Shown here: one piece after another, positions 23,164 through 34,212 of the stretch
Layout: every line of letters starts with the position of its first letter
Position numbering within the stretch: the stretch's first letter is position 1
NCBI GenBank assembly: GCA_946811695.1
Contig: OX328124.1
Location: 87,981,972 to 88,045,971 of the forward strand
Source of the DNA: Gonocerus acuteangulatus
Lineage: Eukaryota > Arthropoda > Insecta > Hemiptera > Coreidae
Length of the DNA: 64,000 nt
Direction: 5' to 3'
Notes under the pieces: generated by a model
Database searches by the model: none
Told to the model about the DNA's origin: nothing
What the model saw: the letters and a program-made list of their open reading frames with translations, nothing else
Position numbers and translations under genes: made by a program

Positions 23164-23489
23164 CCTTGGAATGTGAAATATTAATTTTGTCTTATTCTGC
23201 TGGTGTCGAAGCTTCATCTTCTCCTCTCTATCAACACATCCGTTCTAATCCACGTGTAATTTGAGTCACTTTCTGTCCTAATAAATTAATTTTTATTTAC
23301 AAGCTATATACAAACGTACATGATGTGGCTATTATATGACATTGTTTTTATCTAGCACAATTTTTATTTAATAATTCGAGACACAGGATAAAAAAATTGT
23401 ATTATAATGTCCACATATAAAGAAGCTTCGAATGACGGAAAATGAAGAGTTGTTGATGATGTCCTTGGCGTTGGATAGGACTTGGTTGG

Positions 23490-23698
23490 CCGGTTCGATC
23501 ATCAGACCTTACACCCTTGGATTTCTTCGCATGGGGACACAGTAAAGATTTGGTGTACAGGGAGCCCATTGGCTTATCCATCGCATCAGATGGACCTGGG
23601 AACAGATTACAGCAGAGCAATGGACAAATGCCAACCAGTCTGTCAATGTGCGTTTTGATGCCTATGTTGCTGCAATGGGCCAAACCTTTGAATAGTTT
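23490..23698 (+). pseudogene. Transposase C-terminal relic
   Basis: The plus frame VRSSDLTPLDFFAWGHSKDL, then VYREPI, matches the end of a common insect DDE transposase group, (P)RSPDLTPLDFFLWG...VY. After a one-base frameshift near 23590 a second frame reads WEQITAEQWTNANQSVNVRF and ends AAMGQTFE with a stop near 23696. This matches the expected tail, where a C-terminal VNGxxFEHL is usual. Only about 70 codons remain, and no terminal repeats were found. Confidence 0.7.
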
Positions 23699-24508
23699 TT
23701 AAATTGATTGTTAGGAATCATTGTTTTCTTCTTAGAAACCTTATTTCGTGGGCCTCAAAAATAGTATACGAATAATCACAACTACTATTTTTGAAGTTGA
23801 AGCCGATAATAATATGTATATAAGTATGATAAATTATGGGTTTTACAAAAGCTTGAAGATTTTAGGATATTTTTCAAAATATATAGCTTCTTTCTTCGGA
23901 TTTTTTATCACGAAGGAACTTAATCAGTAATAATATAGAAATAATTTAATTCTTTATAAAACAAGATATATTCTGATATAATTTTAGAATGGAATTAGGA
24001 AATGTAGTTTCGTATTATTGAAGAGTTCTTAATGTCACGTTTTAATTCCGCTTTACTAAATGCCCATAACCACACCATTGAATCTTGCGTAAGGTAGTTA
24101 ATAATCATTCTGAGAAGGTTATCCCACAAACATGGTTGGTGGCTCTTTAGCTAGGGGAAGATAGAGCAGCTGATTTAGGCCTTCGAGGCCGTGTTTACAG
24201 GAAAGCCAGCCCCATTAACGCCACACTTATTCATTGGAGAATTCTCTCAGGGCAATTTAATAAATTACACGCTTCCATAATAAATGAATTGTCGGTAAGT
24301 ATATTGCGCCAATGATTGATGGAAATGATATATAAAGTAACTTTAATTTGACAAAATCTCATAAACTTTCTGAGATAAAAATTTACGCCAATAAATAATT
24401 AAAAGAATATGAGCCAAAGATAGTAAAATAGTAGTAGTACATGTTGTTGTAGATATGACACTTTTTTCATAAATAAAAAAAAAAACTCATATTCCTATAA
24501 ACTAATTT
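23699..24508. other. Unrecognised AT-rich stretch
   Basis: No motif found. The part 24120-24250 is slightly less AT-rich but carries no frame or repeat that I recognise. Confidence 0.4.
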
Positions 24509-24700
24509 CGTTTAGAGCCTTCTGCTAAAATTTAGGATCATAAATATGCTTTAGGTCCACCCGAAAAACCTCGTTAATGTACTGTATAACATACAGTCTT
24601 TTTCGTACATGGCTACCGCGCATGCGTGAACGCCAGCGACACATTTTTGTAACGTTTGTTTTCCAGTTTAGTCATCGCTAAAGTATATTTATGCTAAAAA
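24509..24700 (+). mobile_element. MITE-like repeat, short form
   Basis: Shares its whole layout with 34213-34481: TTTAGAGCCTTCTGCT, TAAATATGCTTTAG-TCCACCCG, a TTTTTCGTACATGGC block, a CG-rich CGCATGCGTGAACGCC unit, and TTTTTGTAACG...CCAGTTTAGTCA. Inverted ends TAAATATGCTTTAG and CTAAAGTATATTTA face each other at about 24541 and 24678. This copy has only one CG-rich unit, where the other has about five. Confidence 0.8.
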
Positions 24701-24923
24701 TCAATGTCATGGCTGTACATCGCATAGAATGGCTCTAGAAATTTGGTTGATCTTTATACCGTCATAGGTTGATGATGCTGGCATGAGCTAATGACTACGC
24801 TTAGTGCTCAGACTAAAAAACTGTTTCATGTTTATTGTGACCTTTAATATCACGAGATGAGGTGGAAGGCCAATAATAAAAAAATACACGATAAATTCAG
24901 TCGACATCAATTATTTCTTCCTC

Positions 24924-24956
24924 TACATGTTTCGTGCCAATCTGGCATTTCCTCAG
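24924..24956 (-). ncRNA. Hammerhead ribozyme motif, solitary
   Basis: Minus strand: the core CTGAGGA, then stem-loop II TGCCA-GAT-TGGCA, then CGAAAC and the palindrome ACATGT, ending in a GTA-type cleavage triplet. The bases before the core (CTC) pair with those after the cleavage site (GAG) as stem I. All invariant core positions that I can check (CUGANGA, GAAA, U before the cleavage base) are present. The stem-III segment can only pair with a second molecule. Such motifs are known at Penelope-like retroelement ends; no PLE coding remains adjoin this one. Confidence 0.65.
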
Positions 24957-24962
24957 GAGCAA

Positions 24963-25861
24963 AAAACTAAAATTATAAATATATCTGGTCACGTCATTAA
25001 AAACTTATTATCAACAGTCCTTAGGGCTTAACGTTTCACTGTCACACGTTCTGTTCAAATCTCAACGCAGTGACTGCACAGTTTATCCTCAAGGTTTGGA
25101 CTGTATTAACCTCAAGGCCTCGATTGCACAGTCCAGTTATAGGAGTGTCACTGAACAAAATATCATCTTGTCCATACATGTCAAGCCTGGCCTGCACAGA
25201 CCCGGCCTTATTGGACTGTACAGTTATTTTATTGGGGTTTTCGCAGTCCAATTCATGATATATTTGATCTACGTGAAAAAGGTCCAATATGATGTGCAGG
25301 TATTTTAGCTGATAAATTTATCTAGTCTAAAATCCGATAATGCCTCTTTCCAGAAGAATTATAATCCCAAAATTTAAAATCGATTGGTACCATCTCTTTG
25401 TTGTCAGTAACATTTTTGTTCTCATTTGAACTCAGCACATAAACTTTTCATAACATTTTTTTTGTCAGAATGGTGATGACGAAGTAATTTTTCACTATTT
25501 AAACCTACCTTATCTTCCTCAAAATTTAAATAAAAAATTTAAAAGCACTTAAATAAATTTACTATTTATTCATTATAAGGCTTTCTTCCTATTAAAATAG
25601 TGGTTACGTCGAACGAAGAAAAATAAATAATTCCTTTGAATCAACGAGACACAGGAGTAAAAATTGTCGAGGCCTGATAAGAAAACTCAATTGGGCGCTC
25701 TTAATATAAATCCTATACCAATAAATGATTGGGAAGGCTTCGCCACTTCGGCCTTGGTACGAAGAATTATTATCTGAATTGAAACAGAACGAGGAAATGG
25801 GTATAAGTCAGATCTACAAAAGCTGGAGATAGATAACTTTAATAGAGTGAACATAAATTAT
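24963..25861. other. Unrecognised stretch next to the ribozyme
   Basis: Upstream of the ribozyme in its own orientation. The block 25040-25300 is unusually rich in G and C for the window and open on both strands for 60-80 codons, but shows no GIY-YIG, reverse transcriptase or other motif. It could be the body of a non-autonomous ribozyme-carrying retroelement. Confidence 0.35.
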
Positions 25862-26520
25862 ATTCTTTCCTCATGACGCAATAAGGAAGTGCCGACTTGA
25901 AAATTTGACATTTCAAAACCCATAAATCCTTAAAATAATGGCTTTAGAATTTATTATTTGTCTGTTCGCTTTCTAGCTGGGAAAAATATGGACCGATTTT
26001 AAGAATAGTTTGTGCAAAAATAGTTTGTATCATTTCGTTAACCAGCAGCGACCGCAAGACTGTTTTTTCGGCAAAAATTGTGTGTGAAAAATCGTATTGC
26101 TTATGGCTTTTCGTTTCTAGGCTTCCGGGTACAAAATATCTGTAACCTATTCCGGGAAAAATGAATAAAACGAATTTTCTTAGCTAATTTTGGTTTCGGG
26201 CACTCAGGAATGATGAATTCTGTTGAGACATTTTCTAGATGTTTCAAATTCATCCATACTAAGATATTTAAATTTTGGTTTCGTCTGGTGTTAAGGAAGT
26301 ATTAGAAAAAAAATATATTATAACAGAGATGAGCAGTTTTGAAATTTTCGAATATTTTCGGAAATATCTCGAAAAAGGTTTAGAAATCGTGGTGGATGGT
26401 AACCGTTCGAAATCTTACTAAATTTCCTACAAGAACTGTTTCTAGTAATTTTCGATAGGACAATCTCATTCGGAGAAATCAGAGCTTAAAAACCCAGGGC
26501 GTCGTTTTCAGTCTTTTAAA
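25862..26520 (+). mobile_element. Decayed family-1 element
   Basis: Landmarks in family-1 order: GGAAGTGCCGACTTGAAAAT, ACATTTCAAAACCC, TTTGTCTGTTCGCTTTCTAG, ATGGACCGATTTTAAG, TTTCGTTAACCAGCAGCGACC, TTCTAGGCTTCCGGG, GTTTAGAAATCGTGGTGGAT and CATTCGGAGAAATCAGAGC. The AT array is missing. The 3' end is replaced by a long T run. It is strongly diverged from the 42331 copy. Confidence 0.75.
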
Positions 26521-26521
26521 C

Positions 26522-26583
<62 letters not shown>
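26521..26583. repeat. Poly-T run of about 60 bases
   Basis: An unbroken T run that ends the decayed family-1 copy. No retroposon body is recognisable on its right, so its origin is unclear. Confidence 0.95.
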
Positions 26584-26587
<4 letters not shown>

Positions 26588-27320
26588 AAATGAATATTTA
26601 AGAAAACAGATGAAAAAATGATAAATGTATTAGGTCGTATAGTGTGTTCTTAGAACGAACATTGGGAAGGTGGAAGAAATAATTTCCGCTTATGAAATTC
26701 TCAGTTTCCTGTTCCTGTCTAAAATCATGCTTATGTTTGATATTTACATATTTAAAAGTATTTACATTTTTCCAAAAAACTTAAAAAGTGACTGTTTCTA
26801 TTGTATAATTTCTAAATGACACTCACTGACACAGTTCTTGCAAGTCGGACTTTTGCTGAATTCCAAGAATAATCATTTTCTCCATGTTCTCCATATTTCA
26901 GCTTATGGGGCTCCTTTACAATGGTATTAGGCCTTAAGCATCCCAAACCCTTGTGTTCCGCTTACTACTTTTCGGGGTTTTTCTTTTGATAGAGAGCTTA
27001 AGTACGTGTCAAATAATCAGTATCGTTTTCTTACGGAATGATAGGAAACGCGCTAAAATCCATACGAGGCTTGTACACGTCTGATTCTGCTCCAGAGGTA
27101 CCTGAAAGTTAGGCTTTTAGTGTTTATACAATTAAAAAACCATTAGCGACAGCGCTAGAGGAAAAGGGTCCTTAAAATTGGATCTCACGGGCTTTCAATG
27201 TATACGGGGCCGCGAATTAAAAAAAAAATGTCTTTCTTGATGTTGAAAATCCATTTATACACTACAAAAGGTATGCATGAATTGCATTATTTCACATACC
27301 ATTAAATCATTTCACGAACA
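26584..27320. other. Unrecognised spacer
   Basis: A fragment GATAGGAAACGCGCTAAAAT near 27046-27065 resembles a decayed family-1 terminus. Nothing else is recognisable. Confidence 0.4.
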
Positions 27321-27544
27321 ACAGAAGACATTAATGAAATGACTAGACATAAGCAGTGTCATGAAAATACACATTAATGACACAAGAGTCAACTGATAGG
27401 ATATACCCACAACATATTCGGAATGTAATGCAACAGAAGACATTAATGATATGACTAGACATAAGCAGTGTCATGAAAATACACATTAATGACACAAGAG
27501 TCAACTGATAGGATATACCCACAAGATATTCGGAATGTAATGCA
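27321..27544. repeat. 112-bp tandem duplication
   Basis: ACAGAAGACATTAATG starts units at 27321 and 27433, and the copies differ at only a few bases. Each unit contains GTGTCAT and ATGACAC facing each other across 14 bases, a potential 7-bp hairpin. The duplication ends at the retroelement relic that follows. Confidence 0.9.
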
Positions 27545-27719
27545 ACAAGAAGTTGTAATTACTAAACGACGAATTGGACGTTTACAATCGACTCATTTAT
27601 ATTTGATGGCAAAACAGACCAAACAGAATTGTAAACTTTGGAACCTTCCACTAACTAGTAAACACATACTTACACACTGTAGAGAAAGAAAAGACATCGA
27701 CATACACAAATTACTTTAA
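27545..27719 (+). pseudogene. Non-LTR retrotransposon C-terminal relic
   Basis: The plus frame RRIGRLQSTHLYLMAKQTKQ, then KLWNLPLTSKHILTHC matches the segment after RNase H in I/Jockey-type elements, whose usual form is iGHtrLTH...CxxC..pLTVkHIL.eC. The CxxC pair is decayed to NCKLWN, while LTSKHILTHC is well kept. A stop follows at 27717-27719. No 3' UTR or tail is recognisable. Confidence 0.65.
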
Positions 27720-29393
27720 CAGGACAATTCTCCCTCAATTCTAAAATATTTATAAATTACAAATTTTACCTTTATTAAATATCTTCCTTATAGTTTTTTT
27801 TATATTTCTATTGAGAAGGAGGCTAGATATTAGGAGAAAATACATTCGGGTTTATCAAGTCGAGGATAGCTGATATTGATTACCAGAAATTGAAGAAATA
27901 ATTTCGATAATTACTGGGAGGGCTTGGAACCACTTAGGGGAAGCTCTTTTCTAATTCTTCTTAACAACAAATTAGAAAAAAATTTCGACGATAGTTCTTT
28001 TTTGCAAGACTTGGGGGCCCACTGAGGCTTAGAAGAAGTTTACTATAACGATATTAAAAGCTTTGAAAGATTGAAATATTATTGCTCATATGTTATTGGC
28101 TTCATAGTAGTTCCTTCTCAATTTGTTACATATCTCACACGTCCCTATAGTGACAGGCATTCTTCGATATTTGGAGTCCAAAATTCTTCTAATTTCCAAT
28201 TTTTAAATGAAAAGGAAAATAAAATTTTAGATAGTGTTTTTGAAAAAATGTTTTCAATTATGTTATTAGTTTAAAATCTTTGGTAGTTTTCAGCGTTAGT
28301 TTTTATACAAAAAATTATGCCGGTACAGCATTAAGAGTATTTAGTAATAAGAAAAACCTAATTTAATCTCGTCAATATTTACTCATTTGACATGAAAATT
28401 TATTCATGCCTAGGATTAACTTTTTCAGGGAATTCGGGAATAGATAATATTTGTATTAATCCTTTAAATGGACTAGGAACGATGTTCCCATATTTCTTTT
28501 TAATATATTCATAAAGACACTTGCAGTTCATCACTAATGTTTATCTTTAATTTGACCCTCATAGCTTAACAAGTTTAAGGATTTATTAAGGCTTTCTGGT
28601 GGTAGCGCTCCTAGTGAAATATAGATTGAACCTGAATGGCATGGGGTACTCTGTAAAAGCTAAGACGTCCACACCACCATAATCCATTGTTACATTTATA
28701 ACGTAACTTAATAAAAATTCAATCAACGAAGTTCAAGTGCGAGTCTAAAAAATATTTTCTAATTTAAGACAGAAAATATTTTATTATTATTATTATGTGC
28801 AGAAATCGTAATTTTCTTGAAATAAAAGGGAATAAGAATGGAACCAAATACGAAATTCTGCGGCTTAATTATAATTGCCACAGAAATGAAAAATGGCCTA
28901 AATATTTTCTTGTTATGTTTATTGAGAATGGTGATACTGAGGGTTAAAATGAATGCCCTGAATTCTGCTAGCAACTTTAATGAAACGAGCTGCTATCATT
29001 CTGTTCATAAAAATATATTTTCATTTATCTGATGAGAAAAGTTTTCGATCCGCAGCAGCCTATTAACATTACCACATAATCCACATGTATTAGGTTATCT
29101 TTAAGAAATTATTCATAGATGTATTTCTAATCTAATGTTTCATGGTTTGTGTCTCAGATATTTCGGAATTACCTAACAAACTACGTGTTGTTGCTGGTCT
29201 ATATACTATAAAACTAATAAATGAAGCTAGTTCATAAAACTTGATGAAGAATGTGTCAAAAAAAAAATGTCACTAAATAATTACCAAGTATATATTTTAA
29301 AGCTTCCTTAATCAGAGGAGCAGTGATAATTAGATAGAGTCGAAAAACTAGTAGAAACGTGAGCTGAGGAAGAAATGGCTTCTTAATGAGAAA
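27720..29393. other. Unrecognised AT-rich stretch
   Basis: No domain, RNA gene or paired ends. Opposite-strand open frames near 28759-29032 are featureless and AT-rich. Confidence 0.4.
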
Positions 29394-29513
29394 ATAAGTC
29401 TTTTTCATGATGATTAGATAGTTAGCCGTCGAGGTGATAAGTACAGATGGAATGGTTGGGATTCGGCTAAATAAACCTCAATATGATTTTGTTTTAAAAA
29501 AATCTATATTTCG

Positions 29514-29547
29514 GACGTTTCGGCTACTCATTGGTAGCCTTCGTCAG
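29514..29547 (-). ncRNA. Hammerhead ribozyme motif, left PLE copy
   Basis: Minus strand: core CTGACGA, stem-loop II GGCTAC-CAATGA-GTAGCC, then GAAAC and GTC. Identical to the motif at 32883. Position near the retroelement 3' terminus agrees with the hammerheads reported in PLE terminal repeats. The only stem-III sequence is ACGT, which is self-complementary. Confidence 0.75.
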
Positions 29548-30054
29548 CTAAAATGACAAAAAAAGAAATTAATACAGAAACAATCAAGAAAAATTTATAA
29601 TTGTGATAGGTGACAGAACTATAGATACAGTTTAACTTATAACAGAACATATCGTCTTAAAATTCTTAGAATGAGTAGAATGAAAAAGAAAATAGGTACA
29701 GTAATTGATTTTAATAGTAATTAGTAACATTAATTGATTTTACAAAGAAATAAGAGAACTATATATCAATGACAAATATAGTAGCTAATAGTAACATTAA
29801 TTAATTTTACAAAGAAATAAGATACTACATACCAATGGAAATGCCGAGAGGCAGAGGAAGACCAAGGTTGGCAATTAAGTAACCATTGTGAAAGTGTCTA
29901 AGGAAAAAAGGAATCTGCAAGGGGTATATGTAACTGGAAACAGCAAGAGGTGGGGGAAAACGGGCGGTAGGATCAAACAGATGTTTATGACATTTTATGA
30001 CAGGAAAGGAGAAACGGTGTTAATGGAAGGATACCCAAGGGGCAAGGTAAAAAT

Positions 30055-31557
30055 CTAGGTAGGTGGTCGGGCGAGTATTTGGAAAATATTAGCGTACATA
30101 GGAGAAATGCCTTGTTGGTCAGTTTTGTAATTTATATTGTTTTTGTTTAAGTTTATGTGTACACATTCCGAGATCTGTAGTCTTTTTTTGTTACGTTGTG
30201 TAGAAAGAATTTTCGTGTCGTCGAAGTTAAAAGTGTGTTTTTGTGTAATGGCGTGTTTTGCAAGTGCAGATTTATCTATTTCTTTATTAGTGATGGTTCG
30301 TTTATGTTGTGTAAGACGTGAGTGAATGTCATTTATGGTTTCTCCTATGTATACACCATTACAGGAAGGGGTTTGGCAAGGGACTTGGTAAACACAACGG
30401 GTTGTATGTTCAAAAGGGATGGGATCTTTGAGTTTGGTGTAGAGGGTTTTGAGTTTGTTGGTAGTTTTCAAACCAAAGTTTAGGGAAGGGTAGGATTTTT
30501 TAATTGTCTTTGTAAGTTTATCAGTCAGTCCAGGTGTAAATGGTAGAGATCGGAACATTTGGGAACTGGGAGTTAGGGAAGAATTGGGAGAGATAGTGCT
30601 GGAAGGTTGGGATTTTACTTTTTTAACAAGGGATTTTATGAGGTTGGGGGGAAATTGGTTGCGTGCCAATATATCTGAGGCGATATTAATATTTTTATTG
30701 TGGAAGGAAGCATGGGATAGGGAGAGGACTCGGCGAAGGAGATTTCTGGCTACATTAATCTTGAGGTGGTAAGGATGGGATGAATGAAAATTAAGTAACC
30801 GTCCCGAGTATGTGGGTTTTGTGTACCAGTCAGTAATAATAGTACCGTCAGTCTGTCTAATTAGTAAGATGTCCAAGTATGGGAGCTGTCTGTCCTGTTC
30901 TATTTCGACTGTAAATTGAAGCCTAGGGTAAAAGGAATTGAAACAGGTAAGTATGTCTGTTAGTCTGTTTGGGTTAATCATCAGCAAAAGATCGTCTACG
31001 TATTTGCAAATGAATGAGATGTCATGGGGAAACTGTGGGACAAGGGAGTTGAGAAGATCGTTGAGAAGGATTGAGGATAAATCGGGTGCAAGACAGTTGC
31101 CCATGGCTAGACCTTCAATTTGTTTATAGAATTTCCCATCATATTTAAAAAAACCGCTGTTAACACAAAGTTTTAGACTTTCTATAAACAGATCAAAGGA
31201 TAGAGGGCTATGGAGGTGGAGGGTGGGCCAATGGTTTTCGATAATTTCTAGCGTTTTGGCTAGTGGGACGTTAGTGAATAAGGATGTGGCATCAATGGAA
31301 ACTAAAATGTGGCCGAGGGGAATGGTTAGGTTGGATAATTTAGAAATTAGGTCAAAAGAATTTTTTATATCATAGGGATTATTATGGCTAAGTATTTGTA
31401 ATGAGGGAAGAAGAAATTTACTGAGGCTGGAAGAGGGAGAATCTATATTGGCAATGATGGGACGAAGGGGATTACCAGGTTTGTGGATTTTGGGGAGGCC
31501 ATAGGCACGCGGTGGGAGGGAATTGTGGGAAATTAAGAAGGTCTTAGACTTGGACAT
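30055..31557 (-). pseudogene. Penelope-like reverse transcriptase plus GIY-YIG, 5'-truncated
   Basis: The minus frame from SKSKTFLISH to ILARPPT runs about 500 codons without interruption. Reverse transcriptase motifs in order: RAYGLPKIHKPGNPLRPI, the active-site segment VSIDATSLFTNVP, GLAMGNCLAPDLSS, CKYVDDLLLM with the catalytic YVDD, and YLDILL. A cysteine-containing linker (YQVPCQTPSC) leads into the GIY-YIG endonuclease, VYIGET...RLTQHKR...KHAITQKH...ILSTQRNKKRLQISE. Both catalytic domains look intact, but the N-terminal region and the start codon are missing. The first 19 codons of the longer open frame (to 31614) are read from the inverted neighbour. Absence of the 5' part makes it a dead-on-arrival copy. 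Confidence 0.9.
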
Positions 31558-32371
31558 CTTACTAATTAGACAGACTGACGGTACTATTATTACTGACTGG
31601 TACACAAAACCCACATACTCGGGACGGTTACTTAATTTTCATTCATCCCATCCTTACCACCTCAAGATTAATGTAGCCAGAAATCTCCTTCGCCGAGTCC
31701 TCTCCCTATCCCATGCTTCCTTCCACAATAAAAATATTAATATCGCCTCAGATATATTGGCACGCAACCAATTTCCCCCCAACCTCATAAAATCCCTTGT
31801 TAAAAAAGTAAAATCCCAACCTTCCAGCACTATCTCTCCCAATTCTTCCCTAACTCCCAGTTCCCAAATGTTCCGATCTCTACCATTTACACCTGGACTG
31901 ACTGATAAACTTACAAAGACAATTAAAAAATCCTACCCTTCCCTAAACTTTGGTTTGAAAACTACCAACAAACTCAAAACCCTCTACACCAAACTCAAAG
32001 ATCCCATCCCTTTTGAACATACAACCCGTTGTGTTTACCAAGTCCCTTGCCAAACCCCTTCCTGTAATGGTGTATACATAGGAGAAACCATAAATGACAT
32101 TCACTCACGTCTTACACAACATAAACGAACCATCACTAATAAAGAAATAGATAAATCTGCACTTGCAAAACACGCCATTACACAAAAACACACTTTTAAC
32201 TTCGACGACACGAAAATTCTTTCTACACAACGTAACAAAAAAAGACTACAGATCTCGGAATGTGTACACATAAACTTAAACAAAAACAATATAAATTACA
32301 AAACTGACCAACAAGGCATTTCTCCTATGTACGCTAATATTTTCCAAATACTCGCCCGACCACCTACCTAG
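31551..32371 (+). pseudogene. Penelope-like element, C-terminal part only
   Basis: The plus frame from DILLIRQTDGTIITDWYTKP to ILARPPT is about 270 codons, with an uninterrupted GIY-YIG domain (NGVYIGETINDIHSRL). It is nearly identical to the C-terminal half of the minus-strand copy. Truncation falls just inside the last reverse transcriptase motif, so YVDD is missing. Codons before DLDILL come from the neighbouring inverted copy. Confidence 0.9.
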
Positions 32372-32882
32372 ATTTTTACCTTGCCCCTTGGGTATCCTTC
32401 CATTAACACCGTTTCTCCTTTCCTGTCATAAAATGTCATAAACATCTGTTTGATCCTACCGCCCGTTTTCCCCCACCTCTTGCTGTTTCCAGTTACATAT
32501 ACCCCTTGCAGATTCCTTTTTTCCTTAGACACTTTCACAATGGTTACTTAATTGCCAACCTTGGTCTTCCTCTGCCTCTCGGCATTTCCATTGGTATGTA
32601 GTATCTTATTTCTTTGTAAAATTAATTAATGTTACTATTAGCTACTATATTTGTCATTGATATATAGTTCTCTTATTTCTTTGTAAAATCAATTAATGTT
32701 ACTAATTACTATTAAAATCAATTACTGTACCTATTTTCTTTTTCATTCTACTCATTCTAAGAATTTTAAGACGATATGTTCTGTTATAAGTTAAACTGTA
32801 TCTATAGTTCTGTCACCTATCACAATTATAAATTTTTCTTGATTGTTTCTGTATTAATTTCTTTTTTTTTTTGTCATTTTAG

Positions 32883-32916
32883 CTGACGAAGGCTACCAAT
32901 GAGTAGCCGAAACGTC
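32883..32916 (+). ncRNA. Hammerhead ribozyme motif, right PLE copy
   Basis: CTGACGA core at 32883-32889, stem II GGCTAC/GTAGCC closing a CAATGA loop, GAAAC at 32909-32913 and the cleavage triplet GTC at 32914-32916. Flanks can form stem I with one mismatch: ...TTTAG before the core pairs with CGAAA after the cleavage site. All core bases agree with the hammerhead consensus. The stem-III ACGT pairs only between two molecules, so a dimeric form would be needed. Confidence 0.75.
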
Positions 32917-33001
32917 CGAAATATAGATTTTTTTAAAACAAAATCATATTGAGGTTTATTTAGCCGAATCCCAACCATTCCATCTGTACATAAGTCTTTT
33001 T

Positions 33002-34212
33002 ATCCTCCAGCTAGGCCATCATGATTAACAAATAATATTTTCAGTTAATTAAAGCTTGCTTCCTTCTGGAATAAACAATATTTAAATTTTGTGACTAGAA
33101 ATCATTGAGATGAAACAATTTTCCGGACTGTCATTCCCTTGAATTTATTTATCTGTTCACTTTCTGTATACAAATATTTTGTCTAAAATGAAATTATAAG
33201 TTCATTAATCAGCAGAATCCGCACACTGTATATTTCATCCAAATTCAATAAATTTACCTGTAAATAAAACTACATTCACAGGAAAAATTGTGAATATTTA
33301 CAAAAAAATATGAATATTCACACCAAACCATGTAAATACAGAAATATAACATTAAAATCTATTTATGCAAAGGTATTCACATTATTATAATTGAATATAC
33401 ATATAATAAAAAATAAATTCACAAACTAATATGGATATTAACGATAAAATAAAAAAGAAAAACACATTAAGACAATTTGGTGTATCTATTACAATTTAAT
33501 GTTAGACTTTGTGGCTAGGGGAGAGGGGGAGTACGAATAAATTCGTATTATATTTATGAATAGAATTATTCCAAACTCTTCTTTTGTAGGAAGTATTTCC
33601 TTTTGTAGTTTCGGGGTAATTGTATCGCTTTTCCTGCAAAAGCATGACAGCTAGAGGTCATGTGAAGGTCAAAATAGAGACAAAAACGTAGAACAAATCT
33701 GAAAAAAAAAATCATATTCGGGGAGGCAATGCGAGTCAAAGGAATTACGGATTCCCACTCAGGGACTTAAAAAACATAAGCATAAATGTTTTTAGATTTT
33801 TCCTACAGCTTTTTCTCTATTTGACCTTCAACTACCCTTGCACCTGATGTGAAGTAGGTTAACGAAATCACTCATCGTAATCAGCGACCCCCAAAAAAGC
33901 CTTAAAGACCATACCACTCCGATTGTTTTTTTTTTTAAAGATTAAATGTTGACCTGTGTAATCATACTATTGAAAAGCGTATTGTTCCTTATAATTATGC
34001 ATTGTACAGCAGAAATGTGCCTAAAAAAAGAAAAACAATATATTTCTTCCCGAACCATGTCAGGCTAGTCAAAAGACGTTAAATAATGACGTTTCAAGAA
34101 ATCGTAAAATATAACAATACAAGTGTGCTGGCACTTATCCACTAAAACACAATTGACTACAGAACTGAACAATTATTAGAGATACAAGAGATGCGAATAA
34201 CTAATTAAAAAT
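33002..34212. other. Unrecognised AT-rich stretch
   Basis: No recognisable coding or repeat. It includes a run of poly-A-rich words at 33240-33480. Confidence 0.4.

Larger units (their letters stand above)
29394..33001. mobile_element. Head-to-head pair of 5'-truncated Penelope-like elements
   Basis: A minus-strand copy (29441 to about 31557) and a plus-strand copy (about 31551 to 32989) meet at their truncated 5' ends. They share 1.44 kb of nearly identical sequence. One 12-bp duplication ATAAGTCTTTTT flanks the pair at 29394-29405 and 32990-33001. About 35 extra bases (29406-29440) lie between the left duplication and the shared end. The junction near 31551 falls in a short stretch, TTGGAC, common to both. 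Each copy keeps a GIY-YIG region, a 3' UTR and a terminal hammerhead. Inverted, truncated pairs with an extra tail are known for Penelope elements. The single duplication suggests that the pair arose in one integration. Confidence 0.9.

Noticed and set aside
24963..25310. Host exon suggested by higher G+C and open frames on both strands
   Set aside because: No recognisable domain, no splice or start evidence, and the block adjoins a ribozyme motif that suggests a retroelement.
26521..26583. Poly-T run as the tail of a retroposon
   Set aside because: No retroposon body or target duplication could be found on either side; it could also be a slippage product or an assembly artefact.
30137..31129. 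Plus-strand open frames inside the PLE
   Set aside because: They are antisense to the uninterrupted reverse transcriptase frame and recur as mirror images in the second copy.
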